Positions 12,100 to 23,808 of a DNA stretch of 64,000 bases are shown here, piece after piece. Numbering within the stretch: the first letter of the stretch is position 1; the number at the start of each line of letters is the position of its first letter. The position numbers and the translations under genes are program-made. Location of the stretch: the NCBI GenBank assembly GCA_946122785.1, contig CAMGYJ010000006.1, forward strand, positions 53,340,066 through 53,404,065. Direction: 5' to 3'. Origin of the DNA: Linum tenue (Eukaryota > Streptophyta > Magnoliopsida > Malpighiales > Linaceae). The notes under the pieces are model-generated. The model saw nothing but the letters and a program-made list of their open reading frames with translations. It was not told where the DNA came from and searched no databases.

Positions 12100-13545
12100 C
12101 AGAAATCCCAACACTATTACCACCATAAATCAGAATCCAAAACCTACAAATAAGAATCCCCTTTCACCAAAAACTAAAAAATCAAAATCCCATACTTCGC
12201 CCTTGCCTCGTTCCCCATTCCCCAAAAACCTAGAAATCAGAATCCCTTTCCTTCGCCCTTTCCTTGTTCCCCTCTCACCAACACCTAGAAATCAGAAATC
12301 CAATCGAAAAGGAAATAAACCAAAAATTAAAAAAGTGTTGAAACCCGTACCCGTCACTACTAGGCCTCTGCCTCTGGCAAACCTTGTCGCCTGCCAACTT
12401 ATCTCCTTTATCCTATCCCAAATCAGAAACCCCAGTCGACGATATTTAGACCGTCTCCGTCGCCGGTGGTTTCGTGGATGAACCGTCAGCAACTGCTCCC
12501 ATCTCCTCATTCCTTTCCCGCTCACCTCCATCAAAACCCAAAAAAATTATGTAGAATCCTCATCATAGTCGATGTCGTCAATATTCTCTGCCGACGAACC
12601 CTGCTGATCTTTCTGCCGTGGTCGCCTTCTTCGTAGGAGAAGGGGGTCACCTCCATCTCATCGTTATAGAGGGCGAGAGAAGGAGGGAGGTGGATGGAGA
12701 TGGAGAAAGAGAAAGAGAGGGTCATTTTTTAGAAAAGAGGGCTAGGTTTTCATTTTGTTAGTCGTGAGAGAAAGAGAGAGAAATCAAGAAGTGGGTGATT
12801 GGAATTGGATTGTTTTTATTTCTCTCTTTTGTTTGTGTTCCAGAGAGAACAAGAAAAAAGAATGAGAGAAGAGAAGGAGAGAGCGGCTAGGGTTAGAGTC
12901 TCCAAAAAAGGGTTTTTATACCAGCTATGTTAAACAAAAAAAACATCTCAGGTAACTCGAACCTGAGACTTCAGGCTCACAAGTCACAACAAACAAAGTG
13001 AACTACCTAACCACTTCAGGGTACACATTGTTTCTTGCCTCCTTGATTCTTTCGTTAGATATTATTAAAAGTAAGCTTAATACGCATAATTTACATCGTC
13101 CAATGGTGTTAAGACTTCTTTGCGTTGGCCAAGTTACAATTACTTCTAGGTATTTCAAAATAATAAACCTTGATTAAATCTGGGCTTCATTCTACTTACA
13201 TATATTTATCTTAATCACATGGCAATAGAAACGTGTTAAGATCTCCTTTCCAAAACTTATCAACTTGATTGAACTACGTGGACTTTGATCCTGACTACTT
13301 GGGTAGGTAAGCAACCAATAGGTTCGAGTCCAACTAACCAAAAAATCTTTCTTTACCTTTGAGATTTACATCAATAGACGTATGATCAAATCGTAATAAT
13401 GAATACCTAATTAATCGAATCATATAAGAAAACACGCAATAAGGTGCTTATAATAATACACCCAACCCTTAAAACTTATCGATATAAGTAGTACCAATCT
13501 AGGGCTTTGTGGGGTGTGAATACACTTCCACACACGTAACCGTAC
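12100..13545 (+). repeat. Ogre/Tat-like LTR (family H), copy 2
   Basis: From about 12434 to 13545 this is a diverged direct repeat of 4136-5720, with the same purine-rich block (12660-12900), SINE-like segment, a single ~65-bp subrepeat (13273) and the tacctaattaatcg stretch. Its 5' part (12228-12434) also matches 63425-63633. It lies where the 3' LTR of the element starting at 4136 would be, but it lacks the LTR end and primer-site side, being cut at about 13545. Open frames across 12086-12725 are low-complexity. Confidence 0.6.
12945..13030 (-). repeat. tRNA-derived SINE-like segment in LTR H copy 2
   Basis: Equivalent of 4735-4825. On the minus strand the box B-like sequence is better preserved here (ggttcgagttacc), while box A is more damaged (ctgaagtggttagg). 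A shared position in both LTR copies argues for one ancestral insertion. Confidence 0.4.
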
Positions 13546-14088
13546 TCCACATAGTTCATTCGCGGCAACCGCTGGCAATCTCGAGACGCGCGATTTTGAG
13601 ACGCTGCTGTTTCGACCTTCGGGGGCGAGGAGTTCAAGGGTTGACTTCGCCGTCGAGATCCCCAAGTCGCAGTCGTGAACTTCCTCGCGTTCAGTTTGTA
13701 CTTCGTCCGTGTTCTGCATGGGGATACTCTTTGTTTCTCCTTGGCTGCTTCCTCACGAAGTTTCGCACCTGAGCCCTCTAGATCGTGGTTGCGAGCTTAA
13801 GCTTCCATGTCGCGATCTTTGGCTTACCTTCTCCGGCATTGTTCTTAGCCATGATCTCTGGCTACAGGTTGCAATCTTCAGTCTTCTTACTCATTCGCTA
13901 CACTTCTGACCTTAATTTGTACCTAATTTGCATGATTGTCTAAAGCAACCTTAATATGAAAATCAAATAAAAACGAAATAGGGATGCAATTGACACTGTT
14001 CAATACAATATTACACATGAATTGGCACGAAACAAAAATCTTAATATGAAGGTTAACTAACACCAATTTAGGTGTTATCAAATTCCCC
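13546..14088 (-). repeat. Athila-like LTR of element K (3' LTR, truncated)
   Basis: On the minus strand the LTR begins TGATAACACC at 14088, directly after a purine tract (gtgtgggggaatt), so it is the 3' LTR of a minus-strand element. Bases 13850-14088 match 27870-28108, the other LTR head of the same family. The cluster region carries gcgatc/gatcgc motifs rather than the ccgtaac motifs of element D. It is cut at about 13545 by LTR H. The ORFs at 13420-13909 are chance frames. Confidence 0.65.
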
Positions 14089-15355
14089 CACACTTATGTG
14101 TTGCTTGTCCCCAAGAAAATCTACTCAAATCAATGCAACATGATAGACAAAATAATGGGGAATGCACTCTAGTTCGTCATTACATAAAGAAGAGTAGATG
14201 GAGACGAATGAACGTTACTATCATCTTACTGTGCAAGCACAAACTCTCAGGTGAGCACCATACTTACTACCCTTAGGATGAACATTCAAGGTGTCACCAG
14301 GGGATTCTCAAACAACAAATAGGCACAAGAACTCTCCAAGGTTCTTTTTTTTACTCTCTTTAGATTTTAGGAGTTGTCGTTTATTGGTCTCTTTTTTTGA
14401 CATTGACACGCATTGCACCAAGCTTTTGCAATCTAGCATCTGTCTCTCATGACCAAGAGCGGATGAATCATAGCCTTCCCTTTCAAGGTCACATGTGGGG
14501 AAGGTTGATGGGCCGATTCGTCTTAGCCTGAACACCACTTCCCAGCATGCGTTCCACTTTGGGTTGCCACACATGTTGGGTACAAACGAGAGTTATGAGG
14601 TCTCATGAATCGCTAAAAGCTACTTTGGACCTTGGCATACGATTTTGGGAGGAGGAAATATGTGTGGGAGATGGTAAGTAGTGAAAGATTGTCGAGACGC
14701 GGTAAAGCTATCTGATCCACAAGCATATCCTCAAAGGGCACTCTGAATCCATGAGGATTGGTTGCCTCTCATGTGAGAACCTCATTTTCAAAAGCCTTAT
14801 TCTCTCTTTCTTCTTTTCTAACACGCACAAACTTGTAAAAGCTTCAGTTCACTTACAAACAAAAGAGAGTCTCGCACGCATGCTCTGCCTAAAATAGCAA
14901 ACATTATCAACTGACACAAGAGGAAGAATATAGTAAATCCTTCATACACCGTTACTCTAATCATGCAACTATCACCTAGAAAGCACTACACATCAATTAT
15001 CTATCAAATTAAAGCATATCAGGTAAGAAATTGCAAGGAACAACGTGATTTAAAGCCTCAAATTTGATAGAATTTGGGTAGTGCGTTCAAGGTTCCAAAA
15101 CAGTATCGTTTGACCATTAATCACCACAACACAAATGTAATTGCTAGCATACACTCCCATAGGCATTCATCAACGTCTTAAATTCATAAACAAGGGAGCA
15201 CACTAGCAATTCATGATTCAACAAATCAGGATAATCATTCAAACACTTACACACATCACCCCACACTAGAGAACCACAATGTCCTCAATGTGGGAGATTA
15301 AAAAAGAAGATCGTGAAGGTTACCATAGTTTGGGTTGTGGGTTGGTAAAGGTACA
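14089..15355 (-). mobile_element. Element K, 3' untranslated region (Athila-like)
   Basis: This non-coding stretch starts with the polypurine tract of K and resembles the internal 3' region of element C (44206-45340) and, in reverse, element D (23820-24946). All share the cttgtccccaag / ttggggacaagc block and a tgtcctcaatg block. Element D is inserted at its right edge, duplicating gtaca. No gene is present; the 88-codon frame at 14308-14574 has no family features. Confidence 0.6.
15351..15355. other. Target-site duplication of element D (left copy, gtaca)
   Basis: gtaca at 15351-15355 is repeated exactly at 26403-26407 just outside the 3' LTR of D, confirming both element borders. Confidence 0.85.
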
Positions 15356-16115
15356 TGATAACATAATATTCGACATGTTGTTTCCGTCATTTCTTGATCA
15401 TTTGAGCTCTCTTTCTCGCTCTTGTGGCCTATTTTACGCTAGGTTGTGTTGGTTTATGATGTTTCAGGCCCTAGTACATGAATGGGTGCTAAGGAGCGAG
15501 TTTTGGGACGTTTTGGAGTGATTGGGCAAAGAGTAGGGAAAAGTTACGTCCAGACCTTGAAAGTTACAGTCTGGACCATAACTTCCCATGCAGCCCATAG
15601 CTTTGGAGGAGCAAATACCAGAGATCCAGACAAACTTTTAAAGTTATATCCAGACCTAGACCGTAACTTTTCCTCCACACCCGTAACTCTGAGGAAGTAA
15701 GGCTATAGTTCCAGGAGCGTTTTTTAAGTTACGGCCTCCTCCTCAAAGTTATAGTCTCAACCGTAACTTCCCCTTTGAGCCGTAACTTCCCCTTAGTTTA
15801 CGGAGTGCTTGAAGTGTCGCCATTTTACTGGAAGTTACGGGCTGGGCAAGAGAGTTTCAGTCGTAACTTTGGCCGTAACTCGCAAATCTCCAGCCTTTAA
15901 AAGGCCAGCATGGGCAGATTGCAAGGAATTTGTTTTTTTAGTTTTAAAGAGCAGAAAGAGAACCCTAGAGAGATAAATGATGAAGATAAACCTTGGGAGC
16001 GGATTGGAGCAATCAAAGGACACTAGAGCTCGATCTTACACCTTCGGAGTGCCGATTTCTAGCTTGGAGAATATTTTCAATTGCTCACATGATGATTTGT
16101 CTTCCAAGCTGATTG
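15356..16115 (+). repeat. 5' LTR of element D (3' part deleted)
   Basis: About 750 bp match 24947-25700 of the 3' LTR, including cctattttacgctaggttgtg and the ccgtaac motif cluster. After about 16115 the sequence passes straight into gag, so roughly the last 700 bp of this LTR and the primer site are gone. The frames at 15279-15700 and 15977-16204 are chance frames in the LTR. Confidence 0.8.
15540..15905 (+). promoter_or_regulatory. LTR promoter region of D: ccgtaac/gttacgg cluster and TATA-like box
   Basis: About ten gtaac or gttac cores in both orientations (for example ccgtaac at 15661, 15681, 15761, 15780 and 15873; gttacgg at 15729 and 15833) occur within 340 bp. A TATA-like tttaaaa follows at 15896-15902. 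The 3' LTR repeats the arrangement at 25131-25493. The promoter role is inferred from position in the LTR. Confidence 0.5.
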
Positions 16116-17094
16116 ATGGAATCAGATCATTGGGGTTCCTCAAGACACCATCCAGCTTTGCTACTTCACATTTACTCAGGAGAGACAGGCCAAGCTGTGG
16201 CTAGAAAATTGGCCTTCGGGGTCGATCACCACAATTCACCAACTTGGCCAAGAAATTCTCACCCGCCACCATCCTCCTTCTAAAATAGCAGACCTATAGA
16301 AGGAGATTACTTATTTTGCCCAAGAGGAAGAAGAGACTATCCAGGACGCTTGGGAGAGGACACAATGGTCTCTTCCTGAAGTGTCCCCACAATGGTTTTA
16401 ATGACGCCTTCAGTTGGGCACCTTCTATCGTGCTCTCTTTCTCGTAGACAAGCAGATGATTGACTCGGTCTGTGGCGGGAACATACTGACCAAGGCGCCA
16501 CCGTAGGTGAACGAGCTCTTTGACGAAATGGCAGAGTAGGTTATGATTGGGGGTATGCAAGGAGGACTCGATGAGCATCGGGCCGTGGTGTTCATGTTGT
16601 GGACACCCAGTCATCTGACTTGGTGCAGGTGGTCACTAAGCTGGTCATGACACTTGTTATAAACGGGATGGTTCCTGGTGCAGAGCAGCAGCAGGAAATG
16701 TATTGGCATTGGTGCGAGAGCAACCACCACACATTAGAAGACAGTAAGGCGATGAGGGAATCTACTACACCCCAAGAGCAGCTGGACTTCATCGACAATG
16801 CTAGGCGTTTTGACGCTTACAGCAACACCTATAACGAGGGGTGGCGCCAACATCCTAACTACTCTTGGAGTGGCAATAATCCTCAGCCACCAGTCTCCCA
16901 AGGACCACCTGGCTTCCAGAGATCGTTGTACCAGCCCATACTAGGGCGATTCCGGCAGTAGACACAACCTCTCTATCCGCCCAGACAGGGACAAGCTCTT
17001 TCTCAACCGCAAACGAGGCCATTTAAGCAGTTGAGCGCGACCCCTGCAGTCCCAGTACCGAGTGATCCAATGGCGCGGGCCTTGCCAAAAACAA

Positions 17095-17295
17095 CCAATG
17101 TAGTCAAAATCGCGCTTTAAAACTTAAAAACTTACGATTTTACGTTTCTAGGTTACTAAAAGGCTTCTACAGAAAATATAAGTTTTTATAACTTACGTAG
17201 TTAAAAGCTCTGCTTTAAAACTTAAAAACCTACTATTTTACTCTTCTAGATCACCAAAACGTTTCTACATAGAAACTCCCTTTTGACTACATTGG
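17095..17295. mobile_element. MITE with perfect 15-bp terminal inverted repeats
   Basis: The left end ccaatgtagtcaaaa (17095-17109) is the exact reverse complement of the right end at 17281-17295. The 201-bp element has no ORF and contains an internal direct repeat of ttaaaacttaaaaac. It interrupts Athila gag. The outer ccaa/ttgg could be target sequence. The superfamily is not clear to me. Confidence 0.7.
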
Positions 17296-17532
17296 CAACA
17301 ACGCTCATAAACTTGGCAATATGGAGCGATTCATGAAAAAGCCTCCAGAAAGTTCCTGGATGTTGAAGCTGGTCAAAAGTGTGACTGCAGTGCCATTACC
17401 ATCATGAGCGAAAATGTGACTGCGTATATTCCCGTCAAGGCCACGCAGGAGGATGAAAGACCTACTTCAGCACTTCCAGCAAAAGAGGAAGAAAGGGAGA
17501 AGGAGGTCGAGGTGCATGCTCCTAATTTGACG

Positions 17533-18166
17533 CACCCTCTAAAATAACTAAAATATGTTAAGTACAACATATAGTATCTAAAATGTGAGTGTGTGGATTT
17601 TAGATAAGTGAATAGCTACATGAAATTCATAATTAAAATGTAATATCTAACACATAAACTAATTTGTGTTGACTCAAAAGTAGAGAAAACTCATATCTTA
17701 ATAATAAGCTTATAAATGTAGATCGTAACCCGTAAACGAGCTAGAGAATCCAAATTCTCACAAGCTGGTTTGAGTTTACATAATTACATTCGATCAATTA
17801 CCCATAAACTTTAATCGTAACCCAGGTAAAAGCCACAGGTGTCTTTTCAACCTAATGTGAAGCCCCTATCTCGACACTAGTTGTAGAACGATTGATGTAT
17901 CATGTTTTTTTTTTTTTTTTTTGCTGATATCTCTCCAAAATTACATCATTTTGGGCCAATTAGCACATTTTTATGAGAGGATCAAAATCGTATAAAAACG
18001 CTTCAGAATCGCGATTTTACCGATTTTAAGCGATTTTGCCGATTTTACCCATGTTTTTACCAATTTTTGTGACTAAGCGACTTTAGGTAGAAACTGAAAC
18101 GTTTTTGTGGCCTGGATACGTAAAAACGCAAGTTTTTACGTTTTAATGCGCGATTTTGACTGCACT
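17533..18166. mobile_element. Second insertion in gag; right end related to the MITE
   Basis: gag sequence stops at about 17532 and resumes near 18167. The last ~45 bp, read on the minus strand from tgcagtcaaaatcgcgc, match the left end of the neighbouring MITE at about 40 of 46 bases. I see no matching left terminus near 17533. A run of about 18 T lies at 17907-17924, preceded by an AT-rich stretch. It may be two joined insertions or a truncated larger relative of the MITE. Confidence 0.45.
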
Positions 18167-18393
18167 GCCTACAAGAGGAAGCTTGGGGGAGCTCTCGAAG
18201 GTGATGGTGAATGAGGAGTGTTCTGCCATCCTGCAGAACAAGCTACCAGAGAACCGTAAAGATCCAATGAGTTTTACTATCCATTGCATTATGGTAGCTT
18301 GCATGTAGGAAAGTCCTTAGAAGACTTATAGCATAAACATCACGCCATATAATTGTTTAAGAGCTAGGCCTAGGTGAACCCCGTAACACTAGG

Positions 18394-20185
18394 ATGAGCA
18401 TCCTTGGGGGCATTGCAGAGGATCTGATAGTTACTATAGGGCCATTTGCATATCCTGCTCATTTTGTGCTTCTTGATATAAATGAGGATGTGGAGGTGCA
18501 TTTAATTATGGGTCGACCTTTTCTTGCCACCGCCGAGGCACTCATTGATGTGAATGACGGCAAGTTGATTTTGCGGGCTGAGGGTGAACAAATAACCTAT
18601 TATCTTTCTGATAATATGAAACACCTCCAGCTCCATGATACTTTGGACTATTGTGATATGGTTGCTGATCATGAGACCGCACTCACCATCACGAGTGCGG
18701 GTAATAATGATTTCCTCAAGAGTTATCTTTATCTAGGGGACCTGGCATCAAAGGAGCTCCAGTTCGCGGAGTTGGAAGGCACAACAATCAAGGGGTGAAA
18801 GAAGCGATTCAAGCCAATCCAAGTCTTGCCTCAGATTGCTACATCTTAGGAGGAGCCACTAGAGCTTGAGCTTAAGCCCCTACCCTCTTGTATGGAGTAT
18901 GCATTTCATTGGAAAGGGAATAAGCTCCCAGTTATTAAGCCATTCTGGCAGTCGCAGCGGAGGTTGACTCCTAACTTTGAGGCAGTGGTCAGGGCAGAGA
19001 TTGTGGAGTTGATGGATGTCCGGATCATCCTTGCTATATCTGATAGCATGTGGGTCAGCCCCACTTAGGTGGTTCCGAAGAAATGCGGAATGACTGTGGC
19101 CCAGAAGGATAAGAACAAGCTGATCCCGATGCGGACGGTGACTAGGTGGCTAGTCTGCAATGACTACCGCCATCTCAATGATACCACCAATAACGAAAAC
19201 TTTCTGGATGGAATGTCCGGGTATTTCCAGATCCAGGTCGCACTGGAGGATCATGCAAAGACCACCTTCACTTGTCCTTTCAGCATGTTTGCTTACCGGT
19301 AGATTCCATTCGGTCTCTGCAATGCACCGGCGACCTTCTAGGGGTGCATGTTGCTATATTTGACCGGCTGGTTGGAGAGATTAGGGAAGTCTTCATGAAT
19401 GACTTCTCGGTTTATGCAGACTCCTTATCACGTTGTCTCTATAACCTAGAATTTGTCCTGAAAAGGTGCGAAGATTGGGATAAGTGCCACTTCATGGTTC
19501 GCGAAGGCATTATGCTCGGGCACAAGATCTCCGAGCAGGGGATTAAGGTAGATTGTGCAAAAATAGAGACGATAAGCAAGCTACCTCTTCCTGTTTCTGT
19601 GAAGGGGATCTGCAGTTTTCTGGGTCATGTAGGCTTCTACCGGCACTTCATCAAGGATTTATCAAAGATAGCCTTGTTGTTGACCAAGTTGCTAGAGAAA
19701 GACGCACCATTCCATTTCACTCCAGAGTGCACAACTGCATTCGAAACCTAGAAGGAGAAGCTTACCCTTGCACCCATCATGGTGACTCCAGATTGGTCTC
19801 TTCCATTTGAGTTGATGTGCGATGTGAGTGATTACGCGATCGTACCTGTTCTTGGTCAGAGACGTGAAAAGCATTTCCATCCCAAAAGAACTACACCACC
19901 ACACCGAAGGAGCTGTTTGCAATGGTGTATACTTTCGACAAGTTCCGACCATACCTGGTGCTCTCTCATGCCGTGGTCTATACAAACCACTCTGCTATCC
20001 AGTACTTAATGACCAAGGAAGACGCTAAGCCTCACCTCATCCGCTGGATCCTGCTACTGCAGGAGTTTGATATCAAGATCCAAGACAAGAAAAGAGTCGA
20101 GAATGTTGTTGCAGACATCTTTCATGGTGGAAGCCCCGCCGATGGACAACTTTGTGGAAGAGATCAACGACTCCTTCGCGGATGA
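18394..20185 (+). pseudogene. Athila pol: protease, reverse transcriptase, RNase H (element D)
   Basis: 18394-18798 is the open protease end (DLIVTIGPFAYPAHF, LIMGRPFLATAEALID). Reverse transcriptase follows at about 18830-19750 in three frames: VCNDYRHLND, SGYFQIQVAL, then stops at 19302 and about 19340; the active-site box reads FMNDF instead of the usual YxDDF. Part of the palm between YRHLND and LDGMSGY is missing. RNase H lies at about 19760-20140 ([20 protein letters not shown]). Stops are mostly TAG where CAG is expected. Confidence 0.85.
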
Positions 20186-21480
20186 GCGACTACTGGCGCA
20201 GTGCTTGATGGAGAGTTTCACCCCTTGTTACTCTGATCTTGCAAATTATCTGGTGGGCAAGCAGTTACCTAAGGGGATGGCCACTCACGCTAAGCGCAAA
20301 TTCTTCTCTGACGTGAAGTACTATTTATGGGAGGATCCATACCTCTTCGGGATCAGAGAAAATAGCGTAATTCGAAGATGCATGATGGAGCACGAGATGG
20401 GAGACATCCTGTCTCACTGTCACGAGGGGCCCACTGGTGGTCATCATCAAGGAAATCACACGGCGCAGCAGGTGCTACAGTCAGAATTCTACTAGCCCGC
20501 GCTGTCCAAGGATGCTGATACTTTCACTTGCCAGTGCGATTGCTATCAGCGGCCAGGTCACATCTTTGCTCGTGATGAGATGCCCCATAAGTCATTTGTG
20601 ACTTGTGAGATTTTTTTATGTCTAGGGCATTAACTTCATGGGTCATTTTCCTCCTTCATTTGGTAATCTCTATATTTTGGTTGCTGTGGACTACGTCTCG
20701 AGGTGGGCAGAAGCGCAAGCCATGCCCACCAGTGACGCAAGACGTGTTTCTCATTTACTACGAAACTCTTTTCCCGTTTGGGACACCTCGAGGCATTATT
20801 AGCGATAGAGGAACCCATTTTCAAGGGAAATTCACTAAACTCCTCTCTCGCTATGATGTCATGCATAAGGTGTCAGTGGCTTACCATCCACAAACAAATG
20901 GTCAAGTCGAGCTGACGAACCGGGAACTGAAATGGATCATTGAAAAGACGGTGGATCAATCCCGCAAGGATTGGTCCACCAAGATCGATGGTGCTTTGTG
21001 TGCGTATAGGACATCCTACAAGACTCCAATTGGAACTTCTCCTTATCGGCTTGTTTATGGAAAGGCATGTCATTTACATGTCGAGCTAGAGCACAAGGCC
21101 TTCTAGGCCCTTAAACTGCTAAACCTTGATCTGAGTCTTGTAAGAACCGAGTGGAAAATGCATATGGTAGATTTGGAAGAATGTCTTTATCACGCCATTG
21201 AGAACACCAGACTGTATAAGGAGCAAACCAAGCGTCTCCATGACGCTCGTCTCAAAGGGCTGAAGGAGTTTCAGGTGGTTGATCATGTTTTTCTACACAA
21301 CTCCCGTTGCGACTCTTTCCCTATGGTACCATCGAGATTGCCAATCCATAGATTGAGCCCTTCAAGGTGAATGGCCATCGCACCAAGTTGTACTTTGGAG
21401 GCAATGTCAAACGAACGGTGTTGGTGGTTGATCTTGTAGACCCATAGTTCCGCCATCTGCGTCCAATTAAAAGACGGTAA
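20186..21480 (+). pseudogene. Athila integrase (element D)
   Basis: The zinc-binding part shows HCHEGPTGGHH and later CQCDC, with a stop at 20494. The catalytic core runs from about 20628: [13 protein letters not shown] has Asn where the first catalytic Asp is expected, then [12 protein letters not shown] in a shifted frame, then [12 protein letters not shown] and [16 protein letters not shown] for the second Asp and the Glu. The C-terminal part follows to about 21380. At least two frameshifts and the Asp-to-Asn change inactivate it. Confidence 0.85.
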
Positions 21481-21649
21481 ATAAGTGCTTGTATGGAGGC
21501 AACCCCACATCGGTTTGTATTTTCTTTTCGTTTTTCTTTTTGTGATTTTGTGTGTGTCGTGCGTGAATATAGAGTTTTATGGTCAATTTTCGTGCCTTGG
21601 GGGTGTTATATTTTGTGAATATTTTATTTCGGGGATATGAGCGGGGTTT

Positions 21650-21975
21650 CTGATCATTCCCAAGAGTTACGGCCTGGGGTGCAAAGCTATGGTCGTAACC
21701 ATAACTCTTCCTCTTTGCGCGTAACTCTAAATCGCAGCCTGGAATGTTTTGGAAATTTTCCCAACTTACGGGCTGAGCCTCTATGTTACGGTTGTGACCG
21801 TAACTTTAAGACTGACCTGTAATTTCTCCTTTCTCGGGTGACTGACGAGTTACGGCCCGAGTTACTGAGTGGAACTCAGCCGATGACCCCGTACCCTCCG
21901 ACTCACCCAAGTTAGACGATATATGTCCGTAACTCTCCCGATGAAGCCGTACTTTTGGCTTTGTCTATAAAATGA
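21650..21975 (+). promoter_or_regulatory. Internal motif cluster plus TATA box ahead of env-like ORF (element D)
   Basis: Between integrase and the env-like ORF, gttacgg and ccgtaac motifs recur about nine times. They include a perfect inverted repeat, gttacggt and accgtaac with a 4-bp loop, at 21785-21804. A TATA-like tataaaa is at 21966-21972. This is the same motif family as in D's own LTRs (15540-15905, 25131-25493). Nothing before 22500 looks translated. An internal promoter for the env-like ORF is my inference. Confidence 0.45.
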
Positions 21976-22519
21976 TAGTTACACCCTCTCCACCGGAAAC
22001 CCTCGCCGCTGCCGAAAAACCCCTTTCTTTGACCTTTTCCGGCCATTTACCACCTCCATGGGAGGCATCGTTTGTGGCTTTGGTCTTTTCTCGGCAAGGC
22101 GCACCGCTCGCCGTCCTCCGTTCCCTAGTCGGTCACTTTTCGCCCTCGCCGGAATCACCCCTGGCGAGCCTTCAGCTACGTCCTCTAGGTACAGCATTCT
22201 CTCGTCCTCTCTCTCGCGCTACTCTCTTCCTAGTGTCTAGGTTGGTCTTTTTCCTCTGATTTTGTGTTTGTCGAGAATCGGATTGTAATAGGAAGAATTG
22301 AACCGATTTTGAATGATTAGATGTTTTAGGCGGGAGAATGTATTTGCCTGTGATTGGCTGGTTTGCACTGCTTTTGTGAATCTGTTAGTTATTGGCATAG
22401 TGTCCTGTTGCTGCAGACTTTTGTTCAACAGTATAGTCTAGATTGCACTTAAGTGTGGGGGAATGCTGGCTGTTTTGAGGTGCTAATGGGTTTCGAGGTA
22501 CTGGTTGTTTTTTTGTCTT

Positions 22520-23808
22520 TGTAGGGAAATGGGCCATTCGCCAGGATGTTGGAAGGGCAGATTGTGGGCCACTACTGCCTCAATCTGGCCTGCTTCGAGT
22601 AGTTCCTCTATCGTGACACCATTGATGCGGCATTCCCCACCCTTAGTGGTGACGCCTGCTGGAGCACTAGGACGATATCTTTGAGGAGCCTACGGTGGAG
22701 TTCTACAACACCATCTCCCACACTAGGAAGTTGTAGGCTTCTGATGCTGGCGCGGTTACCTTCCATCTCGGAGGTCAGCACCACAATCTGGCCTATGATG
22801 AGTTCGCCACAGCCTTAGGCATGGACCCCGATGACATGTTTTGAGTGGAGCCCTCCATCCCGCAGGTGGATTTCCCTGCCCTTTACAAGAGGAATTGCCT
22901 GAAGCAGCGCGCAAAGTTATCTTTGCACACAGCCGGACCCGGGGCAATAAGTTTCAGATCCCGTGGCGGCTCCTAAAGGCGTTGCTTCTGTTAGAATATG
23001 ACTTGAATTTGATTTGGGTTTGTTTTATGTTTTAGGCCTATTCTGTTTGGGTTTGGGTTTGGCCTTTTTTCCTTGTATGTTTGGGAAAAGGTATTTGGTT
23101 TTCTGTTTGGGATTAGGAGAAGAGTTCTATAAATACTCTTCATTACCCTAGTCTGTAGTAAGGTCAGTCGGGTTAGTTTGTAACCTGTACTCTCCTCAAA
23201 TCAGTGAAATTTGTTCTCCTCTGCCCGTGGATTAGCTAGCACACATTGTGTTAGTGAACCACGTTAAATTTGTGTTCGTTCGTGTTGGTTTGGATTATCG
23301 ATTGCCACGCTTCTGTTCTGACAGCTTCCTAACTCCCCCATCCCCTCTGGCCAGGAGGAACATGTATGCTGTGCTCACCTTGTCCAACGCTCTCAACCAT
23401 ATCCATCTTGGCTCAACCATGGCAATCTCTTTCTCTCGGTTGAAGGGTCACTTGAAGGTGCTCACGCTGTATGGGGGGGCCTACATCACTCGCCTTGCCC
23501 GGTACTTCGGAGTGCCGCTAGACGGATGTACATGGGTGGGGTGCACCAAAGACTACCCCGACAAAACCCTATACTCCATGGGGCTGATTGGGGTCGCGAG
23601 AACGAACCCACGGATCTGTTGGCTCAAGGGCCTACGCCCAGCCGATTTTGCTGAGGCTGCAGAGGCCGAGGCTCCTACCGCCAGTCAAGCCCCACCACTC
23701 AAGCTAATTCCGACTAGCAGCAGTGCTACATCATTCGATGACTGTTGGGTAGCCATAGAGGCTCGTTTTGATCGGATCGAGGCGCGCATAGACCATGAGC
23801 ATGAGTAG
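22520..23808 (+). pseudogene. Athila env-like ORF (element D), split by a solo LTR
   Basis: Upstream parts in shifting frames contain VTFHLGGQHHNLAYDEFATA and IPQVDFPALYKRN. The copia solo LTR then interrupts at 22989-23323. The downstream open part, from about 23330 to a stop at 23808, reads RRNMYAVLTLSNALNHIHLG, GAYITRLARYFGVPLDG and a tail with FDRIEARIDHEHE. The matching region of element K (26672-27300) and element I (11400-12085) confirms the family. Stops, frameshifts and the insertion make it non-functional. No transmembrane segment is clear. Confidence 0.75.
22989..23323 (+). mobile_element. Solo LTR of a B-family (Tork-like) copia element
   Basis: The 335-bp segment begins tgttagaatatgacttga and ends tgttctgaca, with gcttc on both sides (22984-22988 and 23324-23328), an exact 5-bp target duplication. 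It shares cccgtgga and agtgaaccacg blocks with the reverse complement of element B's 352-bp LTRs. It contains a TATA-like tataaata near 23130. Loss of the internal part by LTR-LTR recombination is the usual origin. Confidence 0.9.

Larger units (their letters stand above)
16116..18390 (+). pseudogene. Athila gag, interrupted (element D)
   Basis: The frame at 16160-16420 reads TFTQERQAKLWLENWPSG and further gag-core sequence (retrotransposon gag domain), with a TAG near 16297. The open stretch at 16599-16961 contains CESNHHTLED and YNEGWRQHPNYSWSG, the hallmark of the Athila gag C-terminal half. A later part near 18180-18300 (LGELSKVMVNEECSAILQNK) leads into the protease. Two insertions split the gene, at 17095-17295 and 17533-18166. 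The N-terminus is lost with the 5' LTR end. Capsid function is certainly gone. Confidence 0.8.

Noticed and set aside
12086..12725. Pro/Lys-rich and other small ORFs around LTR H copy 2
   Set aside because: Non-coding LTR sequence; the frame is not kept in copies 1 or 3.
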